Shown: piece after piece, positions 7,027 to 16,630 of the stretch | Numbering within the stretch: the stretch's first letter is position 1 | Layout: each line of letters starts with the position of its first letter | Assembly (NCBI RefSeq): GCF_048320135.1 | Contig: NZ_CP182947.1 | Coordinates: forward strand, 5,394,001-5,458,000 | Length of the DNA stretch: 64,000 nucleotides | Source of the DNA: Ideonella_A sakaiensis_A | GTDB lineage: Bacteria > Pseudomonadota > Gammaproteobacteria > Burkholderiales > Burkholderiaceae_C | Direction of reading: 5' to 3' | The notes under the pieces: model-generated | The model's database searches: none | The model's input: only the letters and a program-made list of their open reading frames with translations | What the model was told of the DNA's origin: nothing | Position numbers and translations under genes: made by a program

Positions 7027-9789
7027 TCAGAACTTGTAGCTTGCGGCCACGTAGACGGTGCGCATCAGCGGGTCGTTGTAACGCGGGTCGTAGCCGACCT
7101 GGTGGCCGGACGAGTCACGCAGGCTCAGGTGAGGCGCCTTGTTCAGCAGGTTCTTCACGCCGGCACGCAGCTCGACCGACTTGTTCGGGCGATAGATGCC
7201 TTGCCAATCCAGCGTGTAGTAGTCCGGCACATCGAGCCGCAGCCGCACGTTGGTGTTGGTCGCCAGATCACGGACCAGCTGGTTCTGGTCCTCGTAGCCC
7301 GAACGGTAGTTGACCGTCAGCGAGTTCGAGAACTTGCCGCTGTCGAGAATCGCCGTTGCCCGATAGATGTTGCGGAACGAGACCGCTGCGTTTTCACCGT
7401 ATTTGCCCATGCTGTCGGTGAAGTCGCTGTCGGTTCCCGGACGGGTGTACGACGACTCGATCAGGTAGGTTCCGGCAATGCTCAGCGTCAGCTGACCGAC
7501 CGGCGTCTTGTGGCGGCTGATGAAGTCCCAGTCCACGCCGCTGTTGATCGCCTTGCCGATATTCGTCGACGAGCTGATGAAGGTCCAGTAGGCCTGCGGT
7601 TCAGCCGGCTGCTTGAAGGTCGTGAACAGGCTGCGGTACTTGTTCGGATCGGCAAAGGCCTGGTTGGCCGACACCGCGCTGACCGCATCGCTGATCTCGA
7701 CGCGCCAGTAGTCGATGCCCATGCCGAAGTTGGCGGTCGGCTCGAAACGCAGGCCGGCGGTCCAGTTCTTCGACTTCTCCGGCACCAGTTTCTCGTTGCC
7801 GCCGGCCAGCTGCGTATATTGCAGCTTGCCTGGCTTGCAGAACTCGGTGCCGGGGAACGGACAGTCATAGGCGCTGGCGGTGACGCCGTTCGGCACCAGC
7901 GGCTGCGCGATGTCGAGCATCGACGGGGCCTTGAAGCCGGTGCCGAAGGAGCCGCGGAACAGCAGGTTCTGCGACGCCTGGTAGCGGCCCGACACCTTGT
8001 AGGTCGATGCACTCATGTCGTCGCCGACGGTCCGGTTCTTCAGCGCGTCCTTGACTGCCTTGGTCGTGTCGTAACGGAATGCACCGGTCACTTCCAGGTT
8101 CTTGACGATCGGAACCAGCACCTCGGCGAACACGCCGTGGCTGTCGCGCTCAAGGTCATAGGCGGTATACGGCGAGTAGTTGTAGATCTCGCCCGCCAGC
8201 GCTGCCGCCGACGGCGTCTGCTTGTAGTGGTAGTTCCTGAAGTCACCACCGAGGCCGATGCTGAGCGGGCCCGCAGGCAGCCGGAACAGTTCACGCGACG
8301 CGCGGAAGTCGGCACCGGTCAGCGTCGTGCTCTGCGTGCGCACCGAGCCATTGAAGATGCTGCCGTTCATCAGGCTCTGCACGGCCGGGGTCTGGTTGCC
8401 CGACAGCTTGAACGGGTCGAAGGCGTTGGCCGCCAGCAGGGCCCGGAACTCCTTGTCGCGGAAGTAGCCGCCGACATAGTTTTCGTTCAGTGCATTCTCG
8501 GACCAAGTCAGACCGGCGTTGGTGCTCCAGCCACCGATTTCCGCATCGGCGCCAATCACGAAGTGCTTCGCGTCGGTGACCGTCTGCGAGTCACGGGTGC
8601 CGAAATCCTGCGCACGGTAGTTAGCAGTGACCGTGTTGACGCGCGCGGCCTGCGCCGGAGTCAGGTACGGCAGCACCGAGTTCCGGTAGTAGTCGGAGGT
8701 CAGCGGGATCGACACCGGCACCGGATTGGCGGCAATGCGCGCGGTCAGGTCAAAGCGCGAATACGCGAACTCGCTGAAGAACTTCAGGTTCTCGGTCGCC
8801 TGGAACTGGCCGGCGAGGAACATCGTGTCGCGCTTGTTTTCCGGATAGACCTCGACGGTCGAACCGAAGTCGAAGGCGCAGTTTTCCGTCACCGACGTTG
8901 CCGTCGTGGCGTTGTTCAGGCTGTAGAAATTCATCGGGCCGCAGGCGCCGGTCTGCTTGCGGTAGGGGTTGAACGCATACGACGGCAGCGTCGTCGTCTC
9001 GCCCGGCAGACGCTTGAAGGTCACCGAGGCATTGGCCGGCACCGCGAACACGCTGGTGCGGTCGTAGACGTACTGCTTGCCTTCCTTCGTGAACGGGAGG
9101 TAGGCCGACTTCGAGAACTCCCGGTCGGTCGCCTTCAGCACCTGCTGCTCGTCGTGCCGGACCGAGAACAGGAAGTTGAAGCGGTCCTTGTAGAGGTCGC
9201 CGACGCCATAGGTGAAGCTGACATTGCCGGACTTGCCCGCACCTTCGGTCGGCACGTTGATCGCTGCATCGAACGATCCACCCTGCAGGTTCTTTTTCAG
9301 GATGAAGTTGACGACGCCGGCGATCGCGTCCGAGCCGTACAGCGCCGAAGCGCCGTCGGTCAGCACCTCGACGCGGTCGATCGCGCTCATCGGGATCGAG
9401 TTCAGGTTGATCGTCGCGCCCGATCCGGTCGGTGCGATGCGCCGGCCGTTCAGCAGCACCAGCGTGTACGACGCGCCGATGTCGTGGATGCTGGCGGTGA
9501 CGATGCCGCCAGAGTTCGAGCCTGCGGCGATGTCGGCGATCTGGAAACCCTGCATCGCCGGCAGGCGCTGGATCACTTCGGCGACGGTTGTTGCGCCGGA
9601 GCGCTGGATCTGCGCCGACGTGACGATCTGTACGGGCAGAGCCCCTTCTGCCGCAATGCGCTTGATGCTCGAGCCGGTGATTTCCACCCGGTCGAGGGTT
9701 TGCTGGCCATGTGACGGTGCTGCGCCGAGGGCGAGCAGGCCGCCGAGCGCGGTGACAACCGCGGCGCTGACCTTGGTCCTTCTGAACAT
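7027..9789 (-). CDS. TonB-dependent outer-membrane receptor (first of three paralogues)
   Basis: Outer-membrane gated beta-barrel that imports a bulky ligand using TonB energy; 920 residues from the ATG at 9789. That start is preceded by a GGAG at good spacing; an upstream start at 9810 is possible. A signal peptide ends near 'SHG-QQ' (residue 28). The plug domain follows with 'DRVEITGSSIKRI', an 'LPVQIVTSAQI' stretch as TonB-box neighbourhood, and 'VLLNGRRIAP', 'VEVLTDGASALYGSDAIAGVVNFI'. The barrel continues to a C-terminal phenylalanine ('YVAASYKF'). It shares the 'VEITGS' N terminus with the two receptors on the opposite strand and diverges from the second one. The ligand cannot be read from the sequence. 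Confidence 0.92.
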   Translation of the reverse strand: MFRRTKVSAAVVTALGGLLALGAAPSHGQQTLDRVEITGSSIKRIAAEGALPVQIVTSAQIQRSGATTVAEVIQRLPAMQGFQIADIAAGSNSGGIVTASIHDIGASYTLVLLNGRRIAPTGSGATINLNSIPMSAIDRVEVLTDGASALYGSDAIAGVVNFILKKNLQGGSFDAAINVPTEGAGKSGNVSFTYGVGDLYKDRFNFLFSVRHDEQQVLKATDREFSKSAYLPFTKEGKQYVYDRTSVFAVPANASVTFKRLPGETTTLPSYAFNPYRKQTGACGPMNFYSLNNATTATSVTENCAFDFGSTVEVYPENKRDTMFLAGQFQATENLKFFSEFAYSRFDLTARIAANPVPVSIPLTSDYYRNSVLPYLTPAQAARVNTVTANYRAQDFGTRDSQTVTDAKHFVIGADAEIGGWSTNAGLTWSENALNENYVGGYFRDKEFRALLAANAFDPFKLSGNQTPAVQSLMNGSIFNGSVRTQSTTLTGADFRASRELFRLPAGPLSIGLGGDFRNYHYKQTPSAAALAGEIYNYSPYTAYDLERDSHGVFAEVLVPIVKNLEVTGAFRYDTTKAVKDALKNRTVGDDMSASTYKVSGRYQASQNLLFRGSFGTGFKAPSMLDIAQPLVPNGVTASAYDCPFPGTEFCKPGKLQYTQLAGGNEKLVPEKSKNWTAGLRFEPTANFGMGIDYWRVEISDAVSAVSANQAFADPNKYRSLFTTFKQPAEPQAYWTFISSSTNIGKAINSGVDWDFISRHKTPVGQLTLSIAGTYLIESSYTRPGTDSDFTDSMGKYGENAAVSFRNIYRATAILDSGKFSNSLTVNYRSGYEDQNQLVRDLATNTNVRLRLDVPDYYTLDWQGIYRPNKSVELRAGVKNLLNKAPHLSLRDSSGHQVGYDPRYNDPLMRTVYVAASYKF

Positions 9790-9919
9790 CTGTACTACTC
9801 CGTGAGACAAAGAAAAAAGTTGATTGGCAGAGCCCGGAAGACCGCAGCGCTCGGTCGGGGCTCGAGATGGGCCGCGCGATTGTCCTGAACTCCAGCATCT
9901 GCGCCGCCGAGCGCGTTGT

Positions 9920-9943
9920 GCAAAACCTGCACCAAGGGTTTGC
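9920..9943. promoter_or_regulatory. Operator-like inverted repeat GCAAAACC-N8-GGGTTTGC
   Basis: The two 8-base arms at 9920-9927 and 9936-9943 match as an inverted repeat at 7 of 8 positions. A closely similar dyad (GCAAAACC-N12-GGTTTTGC) lies ahead of the third receptor at 13364-13391. Presence in two receptor promoters suggests a shared regulator, which is not identified here. Confidence 0.4.
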
Positions 9944-9998
9944 GATAGTGGTCAGCATCGGGCGGCTGAGGCAGTCACCGCTGCGGCGGGACGGCATT

Positions 9999-10018
9999 GC
10001 GAACCGGCTCCGGTTCGC
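9999..10018. promoter_or_regulatory. Perfect hairpin dyad GCGAACCG-gctc-CGGTTCGC
   Basis: Two perfectly complementary 8-base arms (9999-10006 and 10011-10018) with a 4-base loop. No T-run follows, so it is not a clear terminator; it may be an operator or an RNA structure in the receptor leader. Confidence 0.4.
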
Positions 10019-10386
10019 GGTGCCTTGCTGTTGTGCCGCCCTGGAATGCGGCTTGTTTCCGATGCCTGTCAATTGGCGCAAAAGCTAGGGTGATGGCCCG
10101 CGTTGTGGTGGTGCAACGCGATACCAGGCGCGCACGACGCCACGTCGCAGGCGGAGCTGCCCGCGAGCCCGCACAAATCTTGCGTGTGCGCCAAGTCCTT
10201 CTCGATTCGCGCGTCTGGGAGGCGTCGCCGAGGGGCCGACTCAGACTTTCCCTAGGCGGCGCTCCTGTGGTGGCACCAGAGAATCGCGTTCCGTCGTGAA
10301 GCAGAACGCCAGGCGCGCGACTGACCGGGAGCAGTCATGTTGCAACTGGGACGATCCTCAAACTTGCGTTATTCCAGGAGATCTGA

Positions 10387-13191
10387 ATGTTGTTCAAGAG
10401 AAAGAAGATTTGCACCGGTCTGCTGATCGCGTTCGGCGGCACCGGCGTGCTCGCCCCATCGGTCAGCTTTGCGCAGAGCGCCCAGCCGGAAGCGCTGAAC
10501 CGGGTCGAGATCACCGGCTCGCTGATCCGCCGCCTGGCCAGTGAAACCGCAACGCCGGTGATCACGCTGAACGTCGAGGAACTGCAGAAGGCTGGCGTCA
10601 CCAATGCAGAGCAGGCGGTCCGGTTCATCACGCAGAACCAGGGCGGCACCGTCACTTCCGGCTCGGTCAGCGGCACCAACGGTGCAGCGGCATACGCCGA
10701 CCTGCGCTCGCTTGGTGCGCAACGCACGCTGGTGCTGTTGAACGGCAAGCGGATTGCACCGAACCCGTTCTCGACCGTCGCGACCGACCTGAATACGCTG
10801 CCGATGGCGGCGATCGCGCGCATCGAGACGCTGCCTGACGGCGCATCGTCGATCTACGGTACCGACGCGATCGCCGGCGTGATCAACTTCATCACGCACC
10901 GCAACTACCGTGGAGGTTCGATCGATGCGTCGGCGCAGGTCACCGAAGCCGGCGGCGGCAACGTCTATTCCGGCAATCTGCTCGGCGGTATCGGCGACCT
11001 GAACAAGCAGGGCTGGAACATCATGGGCGCGCTCAATGTGCGCCAGTCCAAGCCGCTCGGCGGCACAGAGCGTGACTTCGCCGCCACCTCCTACCAGCCG
11101 TGGAACGGCTTCAATGCGCTGAGCCCGACCGCGTTCCCGGCCAACTACAGCCAGGGCACGGTCAGTGGCAACCCGACGGCGCCGAATTGCGATCCGCCAG
11201 GGTCGATCTCGGTGCCTGAAGTTTCGGGCGCCAATGCCGGCCGCAGCATCCGCTGCTTTGCCGACACGCAGACCTTCACGAACACGCTGCCGAAGCAGGA
11301 CCAGCAGTCGGTATTCCTGCGCGGTGCGCTGGCACTCGGCTCCGACCACACGGCGTCGCTCGAGTATTTCCGCTCGATGAACAACGTCGAGACGAAGATC
11401 GCGCCGTCGCCGGAAGGTGGCCTGACGATGACGCCGCTGAGCCCCTATTACCCGGGCCGCGGCATCACGCCAGCGAACCCGGCGCTCAATCCGGCGCAGA
11501 ACCTTTCGATTTCCTGGCGGACGACGGCGCTCGGCTCGCGGTCCGGCGAACAGGAAAACACCACGCAGCGCCTGCTCGCAGGCCTCGAAGGCGTCGTCGC
11601 CGGTTGGGATTACCAGGCGAATCTGTTTGCGTCGTCGGCGAAGGTCGACAACTTTTTCCTGAACGGCTACCCGATGACGCAGCCGCTGCGCAACGGCGTA
11701 TCGGGTTGCGCGGTGCCGTTGGTCAGCAACGTCTGCCCGGCCGGTCAGCAGCTGATGTTCAACGGCGCGCCGCTGTACCTGAACCCGTTCGGCGCGCAGA
11801 CTGCCAATGGCCTCGCCTATCTGCAGGCGAACCAGGTGCTCGGCCAGGTGCAGGACGGCGAAGCGAAGATGTCCGGTGCGACGGCGAACTTCAGCCGGGT
11901 GATCGGCAAGCTGCCGGGTGGCTCGATGGCACTCGCGCTGGCTGCCGAGGTCCGCAAGGAGGAGATGATCTACAACACCAACATCCCGAAGGTCAGCCAG
12001 GCCGCCAGTTCCGGTCTTGCCGGTTCGGGTGCGCTTCGCCAGGGCGATCGCGACATCAGCGCGCTCGCAATGGAGCTGAGCATGCCGGTGGTGAAGGGTC
12101 TGGAACTCGGCTTCTCGCTGCGTGGCGACAAATACAGCGACTTCGGCGAGACCATCAATCCGAAACTGTCGGTGCGCTACCAGCCGAACGACAAGATCCT
12201 GCTGCGCGGCTCGGCCAACACCGGTTTCACGGCGCCGACGCTGACCCAGCTGTACGCGCCGAATTCGACGACCTTCACGTCGACTCGCTACAACGATCCG
12301 GTGTTGTGCCCGAACGGCGTGCCGGCGGCCAATGCCGTGCCGTCGCGTGACTGCGGCATCCAGTTCCAGCAACTGCAAGGCGGCAATGCGCAGCTGACGG
12401 CCGAGGAATCGAAGGCCTGGACGCTCGGTTTCGTCGTCCAGCCGACGCGGGAGTTCTCGGTTGGCCTCGACTACTGGCACTACTACATCAAGGACTCGAT
12501 CAGCGTGATCGGCGAGCAGTCGATCTTTGCCGACCCGGCCAAGTACGCGGCGCTGTTCGTGCGTTGCAGCCAGGCACCGGCGGCGCGCCAGACGGCGATC
12601 GGCGCCTGCCAGATTCCGGGTGGCGATCCGCTGGCCTACGTGATCAACACCAACCTGAATCTGGGTGACGTTCGCACCAACGGTATCGACATCCAGATGA
12701 ACTGGGAAGGTGCGGCGACGCCCTGGGGCAAGTTCAACGCCTCGGTGCGTGGTTCGTATGTGCTGAAGTACGAGTTCCAGGTCGAGCCGAACGGCCGCTG
12801 GTTCAACCCGAACGGCAACTACAACGCGCAGTTCGGCGGCCCGGTGATCCGCTACCAGCAGGTGACGACGATCGGCTGGCAGAAGGGTGACTGGTCGAGC
12901 CAGCTGACGAACCGCTTCGTCAACGGCTACCGCGACCAGAACGCGCAGGGCGCGCCGTTCAACGTGGCGCCGTTCAACACGAACAAGGTTGGCGATTATT
13001 CGATCTTCGACATCGCCGTCACCTACCGCGGCGTGAAGAACCTGACGCTGTCGGCCGGCGTGCTGAACCTGTTCGACACCAACCCGCCGTTCACCAACCA
13101 GGTCAGCCGCTTCCAGTCGCGCGCCTACGACGACCGCTTCCACAACCCGCTCGGCCGCACCTACCGGGTCGCTGCCAAGTACGAGTTCTGA
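10387..13191 (+). CDS. TonB-dependent outer-membrane receptor (second paralogue)
   Basis: Outer-membrane active-transport receptor of 934 residues with a strong AGGAG site before the ATG. A signal peptide ends near 'VSFA-QS' (residue 29). The plug begins 'NRVEITGSLIRRL' and contains 'TLVLLNGKRIAPNPF' and 'IETLPDGASSIYGTDAIAGVINFI'. The barrel ends in 'YRVAAKYEF' with the expected C-terminal phenylalanine. Cysteine pairs in the loops (for example near residues 260-290 and 635-655) recur in the third receptor, suggesting related extracellular loops. A terminator follows at 13233-13268, so it is probably monocistronic. The substrate is unknown. Confidence 0.92.
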   Translation: MLFKRKKICTGLLIAFGGTGVLAPSVSFAQSAQPEALNRVEITGSLIRRLASETATPVITLNVEELQKAGVTNAEQAVRFITQNQGGTVTSGSVSGTNGAAAYADLRSLGAQRTLVLLNGKRIAPNPFSTVATDLNTLPMAAIARIETLPDGASSIYGTDAIAGVINFITHRNYRGGSIDASAQVTEAGGGNVYSGNLLGGIGDLNKQGWNIMGALNVRQSKPLGGTERDFAATSYQPWNGFNALSPTAFPANYSQGTVSGNPTAPNCDPPGSISVPEVSGANAGRSIRCFADTQTFTNTLPKQDQQSVFLRGALALGSDHTASLEYFRSMNNVETKIAPSPEGGLTMTPLSPYYPGRGITPANPALNPAQNLSISWRTTALGSRSGEQENTTQRLLAGLEGVVAGWDYQANLFASSAKVDNFFLNGYPMTQPLRNGVSGCAVPLVSNVCPAGQQLMFNGAPLYLNPFGAQTANGLAYLQANQVLGQVQDGEAKMSGATANFSRVIGKLPGGSMALALAAEVRKEEMIYNTNIPKVSQAASSGLAGSGALRQGDRDISALAMELSMPVVKGLELGFSLRGDKYSDFGETINPKLSVRYQPNDKILLRGSANTGFTAPTLTQLYAPNSTTFTSTRYNDPVLCPNGVPAANAVPSRDCGIQFQQLQGGNAQLTAEESKAWTLGFVVQPTREFSVGLDYWHYYIKDSISVIGEQSIFADPAKYAALFVRCSQAPAARQTAIGACQIPGGDPLAYVINTNLNLGDVRTNGIDIQMNWEGAATPWGKFNASVRGSYVLKYEFQVEPNGRWFNPNGNYNAQFGGPVIRYQQVTTIGWQKGDWSSQLTNRFVNGYRDQNAQGAPFNVAPFNTNKVGDYSIFDIAVTYRGVKNLTLSAGVLNLFDTNPPFTNQVSRFQSRAYDDRFHNPLGRTYRVAAKYEF

Positions 13192-13206
13192 GCCAGTTGA
13201 AGCGCT

Positions 13207-13268
13207 GATCCGGCTTCGGCCGGATCGCCGCAAGCGGCCCGAGCACGCACGTGCACGGGCCGCTTTTT
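13207..13268 (+). terminator. Tandem hairpins with T-run after the second receptor
   Basis: The first hairpin is GATCCGGC-TTCG-GCCGGATC (13207-13226), an extra-stable UUCG tetraloop. The second has 9-bp arms AGCGGCCCG and CGGGCCGCT (13233-13241 and 13256-13264), directly followed by TTTTT. The second is a textbook intrinsic terminator; the first may protect the mRNA 3' end. Confidence 0.85.
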
Positions 13269-13491
13269 CATTTGCGCAATCGATTCAGATCGAGATTTTT
13301 CGCTGCGCGCCACGGGACATTTACTGAGTTGTAGGTTGCCGGCAACATTTGGCAACAGATCGGGCAAAACCTCTGCAGCGTCGGGTTTTGCATGCCCACA
13401 ATATTTCTTTGCATTTGTATGCATCTATGTGTGCCCGGCGGCGATCCCGTCTGGCAGGCATGGCCCATCAACCCCAGAGGAGATCACATCA
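13269..13491 (+). promoter_or_regulatory. Promoter region of the third receptor with two dyads
   Basis: This stretch is more AT-rich than its surroundings. It holds a perfect 12-bp palindrome GTTGCCGGCAAC (13335-13346), echoed 4 bases later by a further GGCAAC. It also holds a perfect inverted repeat GCAAAACC-N12-GGTTTTGC (13364-13391). An AT-rich run at about 13400-13432 with repeated TGCAT is the likely core promoter. An AGAGGAGA ribosome-binding site precedes 13492. Confidence 0.5.
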
Positions 13492-16245
13492 ATGATCAGA
13501 AGAACCCAGGTTTGCAGCGCCGTGTTGGTTGCGCTCGGTGGAACCCTCGGTGTCGCCAGCATCCCGGCCTTCGGCCAGCAAACCCTAGAGCGGGTGGAGA
13601 TCACCGGTTCGTCGATCCGCCGCATTGCCGGTGAAACCGCGCTTCCGGTCACCGTCATCAAGGTCGAGGACCTTGCGAAGCAGGGCGTCACGAATACCGA
13701 GGCGGCAATCGCCTTCATTGCCTCTAACCAGTCCAATTTCGGCTCCAGCCAGGCGATCGGCGCGACCACCGGCGGCAAGGCCGAAGCCGACCTGCGCGGC
13801 CTGAGCGGGCCCACCGGCACCAATGCGAACAAGACGCTGGTGCTGCTGAATGGCCGGCGCCTTGCCAACCATGCCTTCGACGCGGCGGCCGTCGACCTGA
13901 ATGCGATTCCACTGGCGGCGATCCAGCGCATCGAGGTGCTGCGTGACGGCGCCTCGGCAATCTACGGCACGGATGCAATCGGCGGCGTGATCAACTTCAT
14001 CACGAAGCGCGAACTGACCGGCCTCGAGGTCAGCGCACAGCTGGCGGTGCCGGAAAAATCCGGCGGCGGCGATACCAAGCGGGTCAGCCTGTCCGGCGGC
14101 TTCGGTACGCTGTCGCAGAACCGCTTCAACCTGATGGCCTCGCTCGACTGGCGCAAGCAGGACGTGCTGCCAGCCAACAGGCGCGAATTCTCGAAGACCG
14201 GCATCATCGGCACCGGGCGCGATGCGATCCTCTCCGGCACCAGCGGCACCTCGTTCCCTGGCGACATCAACGGCTTCGAGCCGACCGGGCCGAACTGCTC
14301 GCCGCCGGCCTCGGTGCCGCTGCCGAATGCGGCGGGCACCGGCTTCAGCAGCTGCCGCTACGACTTCACGCAGGACATCGACATCCTGACGCAGAGCGAA
14401 CAGATCACCGGGCTGCTGCGTGCATCGTTCGCCGTCACGCCGGACCACATCGCATCGTTCGAATACCTCAACTCGAACAACAAGAGCATCGCCCGGGTTG
14501 CCCCTGCACCGACCAATTCCTCGATCCCTGCGACCAGCCCGTTTTATCCGGCAGGCGCGCCGGTGGGGACGGTCACCGTTCCGACGTTCGCTGGTGGCAA
14601 CGGCCAGACCACGGTCCCCGGCGGCATTGCAAACTGGCGGCAGGTGCCGGCCGGCAAGCGCACCAGCGGCGACGACACGACGACCGAGCGGATGATGCTC
14701 GGCATGGAAGGCCTGTTCGGCGATTGGGACTACCGCACTGCGGTCGGCTCGACGAAGAACGAAAGCGAGGCCAACGTCAAGGGCGGCTATGTCAATGACA
14801 CGATGATTCGCCAAGGCATCTGGAATGGCGTGATCAATCCCTTCGGTGCACAGACGGCGGCCGGTTCCGCGGCGATTGCGGCCGCGCAGGTCAATGCGCC
14901 GACGATCATCGGCACCAACAAGAGCGATTTTGTCGACCTGCGGGTGTCGAATCCTTCGCTGTTCAAGCTTGGTGCCGGTTCGGTCGGCGCCGCATTCGGC
15001 GTCGAGTACCGCAACGAGAAGCTGGATTACGAAGCGCTGCCGATCACCGGCCAGCTCGGCAGCCTCGGCATCGATCCGAACAGCGACACCACCGGCAAGC
15101 GCAACAACAAGTCCGCGTTCGCCGAATTCAGCATTCCGGTCGTCAAGGACCTCGAGCTGACGCTGGCCGGCCGCTACGACGATTACAGCGATACCGGCAG
15201 CACCTTCAATCCGAAGGTCGGTTTGCGCTACCAGCCGACCAAGGCGCTGCTGATCCGCGGTTCCGCAAATACCGGCTTCCGTGCGCCGACGCTGTTCGAG
15301 ATCTACCAGCCGCAGTCGCTGACCTTCACCAGCGACAACTACAACGATCCGCAACTGTGCCCGGGTGGCAACGCCGTCGGCGGTGCGCAGCCTGGTCGAG
15401 TTTGCGGCCAGCAGGTGCTGCAGCGCCAGGGCGGGCCGGTCGCGAACGGTTTTGCCGCGAGCAGCCTGCAGCCGGAAAAATCCAAGGCCTTCACGATCGG
15501 CCTGGTCTTCGAACCAAGCAACAACGTGACGCTCGGCTTCGACGTCTGGCAGCTGAAGATCCGCAACATGATCAGCTCGATTCCGGAGCAGGCGGTGTTT
15601 GGTGCGCCGGCGAAATATTCGGCGAAGTTCTTCCGCTGCAGCCAGATTCCGGCAACCGGGGCAGGCATCACGCGGGCCAACATCGACGCTTGTGCCGGTT
15701 ACCCGAACATCGGTTTCGATCCGATCGCGTTCATCGACGCGCGGACCGAAAACCTCGGCGAACTGCACACCAGCGGCATCGACCTGTCGGCTGCCTGGCG
15801 TTCGGGGGCGACGCCGGCTGGCAATTTCGGCGTCTCGATGGAAGGCACCTACATCACGAAGTACCAGTACCAGCGTGAGCAGGGCGGCGCTTTCTTCGAC
15901 GCGGTCGGCCGCTATTCGGACAATGCGCCTGTCTTCCGCTGGCAGCATGTGCTGAGCGGCACCTGGAGCAAGGGACCGTGGGCGGCGACGCTGACCAACC
16001 GGTTCAAGGGTTCCTACTCTGACCAGAACGACGCTGGCAAGGTTGGTGCCTATTCGATCTTCGACCTGTCCGGAAGCTGGACGGGCGTGAAGAACCTGAC
16101 GGTGACGGCCGGCGTGCTGAACCTGCTCGACAAGGATCCGCCGCGCACGGTGCAGAATTCGACCTTCCAGCGCGGCTACGACCCTCGGTTCACGAACCCG
16201 TTGGGTCGCACCTTCACGCTGTACGGTTCGTACAAGTTCTTCTGA
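13492..16245 (+). CDS. TonB-dependent outer-membrane receptor (third paralogue)
   Basis: Outer-membrane receptor of 917 residues. The ATG at 13492 is chosen because it follows AGAGGAGA and begins a proper signal peptide (RRTQVCSAVLVALGG... ending near 'AFG-QQ'). The longer open frame upstream lacks these signs. The plug has 'ERVEITGSSIRRIAGETALPV', 'TLVLLNGRRLANHAF' and 'IEVLRDGASAIYGTDAIGGVINFI'; the barrel ends 'FTLYGSYKFF'. It is most similar in its N terminus and its Cys-containing loops to the second receptor, consistent with duplication. The tonB operon begins 385 bases downstream. Confidence 0.92.
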   Translation: MIRRTQVCSAVLVALGGTLGVASIPAFGQQTLERVEITGSSIRRIAGETALPVTVIKVEDLAKQGVTNTEAAIAFIASNQSNFGSSQAIGATTGGKAEADLRGLSGPTGTNANKTLVLLNGRRLANHAFDAAAVDLNAIPLAAIQRIEVLRDGASAIYGTDAIGGVINFITKRELTGLEVSAQLAVPEKSGGGDTKRVSLSGGFGTLSQNRFNLMASLDWRKQDVLPANRREFSKTGIIGTGRDAILSGTSGTSFPGDINGFEPTGPNCSPPASVPLPNAAGTGFSSCRYDFTQDIDILTQSEQITGLLRASFAVTPDHIASFEYLNSNNKSIARVAPAPTNSSIPATSPFYPAGAPVGTVTVPTFAGGNGQTTVPGGIANWRQVPAGKRTSGDDTTTERMMLGMEGLFGDWDYRTAVGSTKNESEANVKGGYVNDTMIRQGIWNGVINPFGAQTAAGSAAIAAAQVNAPTIIGTNKSDFVDLRVSNPSLFKLGAGSVGAAFGVEYRNEKLDYEALPITGQLGSLGIDPNSDTTGKRNNKSAFAEFSIPVVKDLELTLAGRYDDYSDTGSTFNPKVGLRYQPTKALLIRGSANTGFRAPTLFEIYQPQSLTFTSDNYNDPQLCPGGNAVGGAQPGRVCGQQVLQRQGGPVANGFAASSLQPEKSKAFTIGLVFEPSNNVTLGFDVWQLKIRNMISSIPEQAVFGAPAKYSAKFFRCSQIPATGAGITRANIDACAGYPNIGFDPIAFIDARTENLGELHTSGIDLSAAWRSGATPAGNFGVSMEGTYITKYQYQREQGGAFFDAVGRYSDNAPVFRWQHVLSGTWSKGPWAATLTNRFKGSYSDQNDAGKVGAYSIFDLSGSWTGVKNLTVTAGVLNLLDKDPPRTVQNSTFQRGYDPRFTNPLGRTFTLYGSYKFF

Positions 16246-16297
16246 TAGTCCCGGTGGTCGCCGGCCCGGCAACGGGCTGCGATCCCCATCGATGAGC

Positions 16298-16327
16298 GGG
16301 GCGGCTTGCCAATCGGCAGGCCGCCCC
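16298..16327 (+). terminator. Strong hairpin after the third receptor
   Basis: Thirteen-base arms at 16298-16310 and 16315-16327, with a 4-base AATC loop, pair completely if one G-U is allowed. No T-run follows, so termination efficiency is uncertain. The rest of 16246-16630 contains no gene, only this hairpin and the tonB promoter region. Confidence 0.6.
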
Positions 16328-16430
16328 GGTGTCATCTGACCCGCTCAGGGGCGATGCGACGGTTCTGCTGCCGCTGCTCGATCTCTCGCAGTGCTGACGA
16401 GCCGACGCAGATGTTGCACTTGGCGACGTT

Positions 16431-16459
16431 TTGACGCTTCTTGCGTAAAACATTACGAC
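16431..16459 (+). promoter_or_regulatory. Candidate sigma-70 promoter of the tonB operon
   Basis: A TTGACG -35 element (16431-16436) lies 17 bases before TACGAC (16454-16459), which matches the -10 consensus at three positions. It would give a leader of roughly 165 bases before the tonB ATG. No Fur box is recognisable near it. Confidence 0.4.
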
Positions 16460-16630
16460 AAATACAGGGTCCATCGGCTCTGTTCGCCGCCCGCAGAGGG
16501 GTAGAACACCTAATCAGATAAACCAGCAGTGGGGCTCGAAACGGCCCTTCTGGTCCTTAGAATGCTGCGCTTTTGGGTCACGAGCCCATCAGCCACCCGC
16601 TTCCCTCTTTTCGCCTCTGGAGACCCCAGG

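Larger units (their letters stand above)
9790..10386. promoter_or_regulatory. Divergent control region between two TonB-dependent receptors
   Basis: Almost 600 bases without a credible gene separate two divergently transcribed receptors. It holds several dyads: an imperfect inverted repeat at 9920-9943, a perfect 8-bp hairpin at 9999-10018, and a GCGTTG/CAACGC pair with 8-base spacer at 10101-10120. The plus-strand receptor has a strong ribosome-binding site (CCAGGAG) just before 10387. No Fur-type box or recognisable riboswitch was seen. The length suggests regulated, independent promoters. Confidence 0.55.

Noticed and set aside
6985..9714. A 909-codon open frame on the plus strand opposite the first receptor
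   Set aside because: It mirrors the receptor exactly, is Arg/Val-rich without domains, and equally long mirror frames lie opposite the other two receptors. This is the expected effect of GC-rich codon bias.
9790..10386. Possible small genes or a riboswitch in the long receptor spacer
   Set aside because: Candidate short frames lack ribosome-binding sites and conserved riboswitch cores were not found; treated as a control region.
10369..13233. A 954-codon minus-strand frame opposite the second receptor
   Set aside because: Arg-rich, no motifs, and the plus strand has a clear signal peptide, plug and barrel.
13585..16335. A 916-codon minus-strand frame opposite the third receptor
   Set aside because: Same codon-bias shadow; no ribosome-binding site and no recognisable domain.
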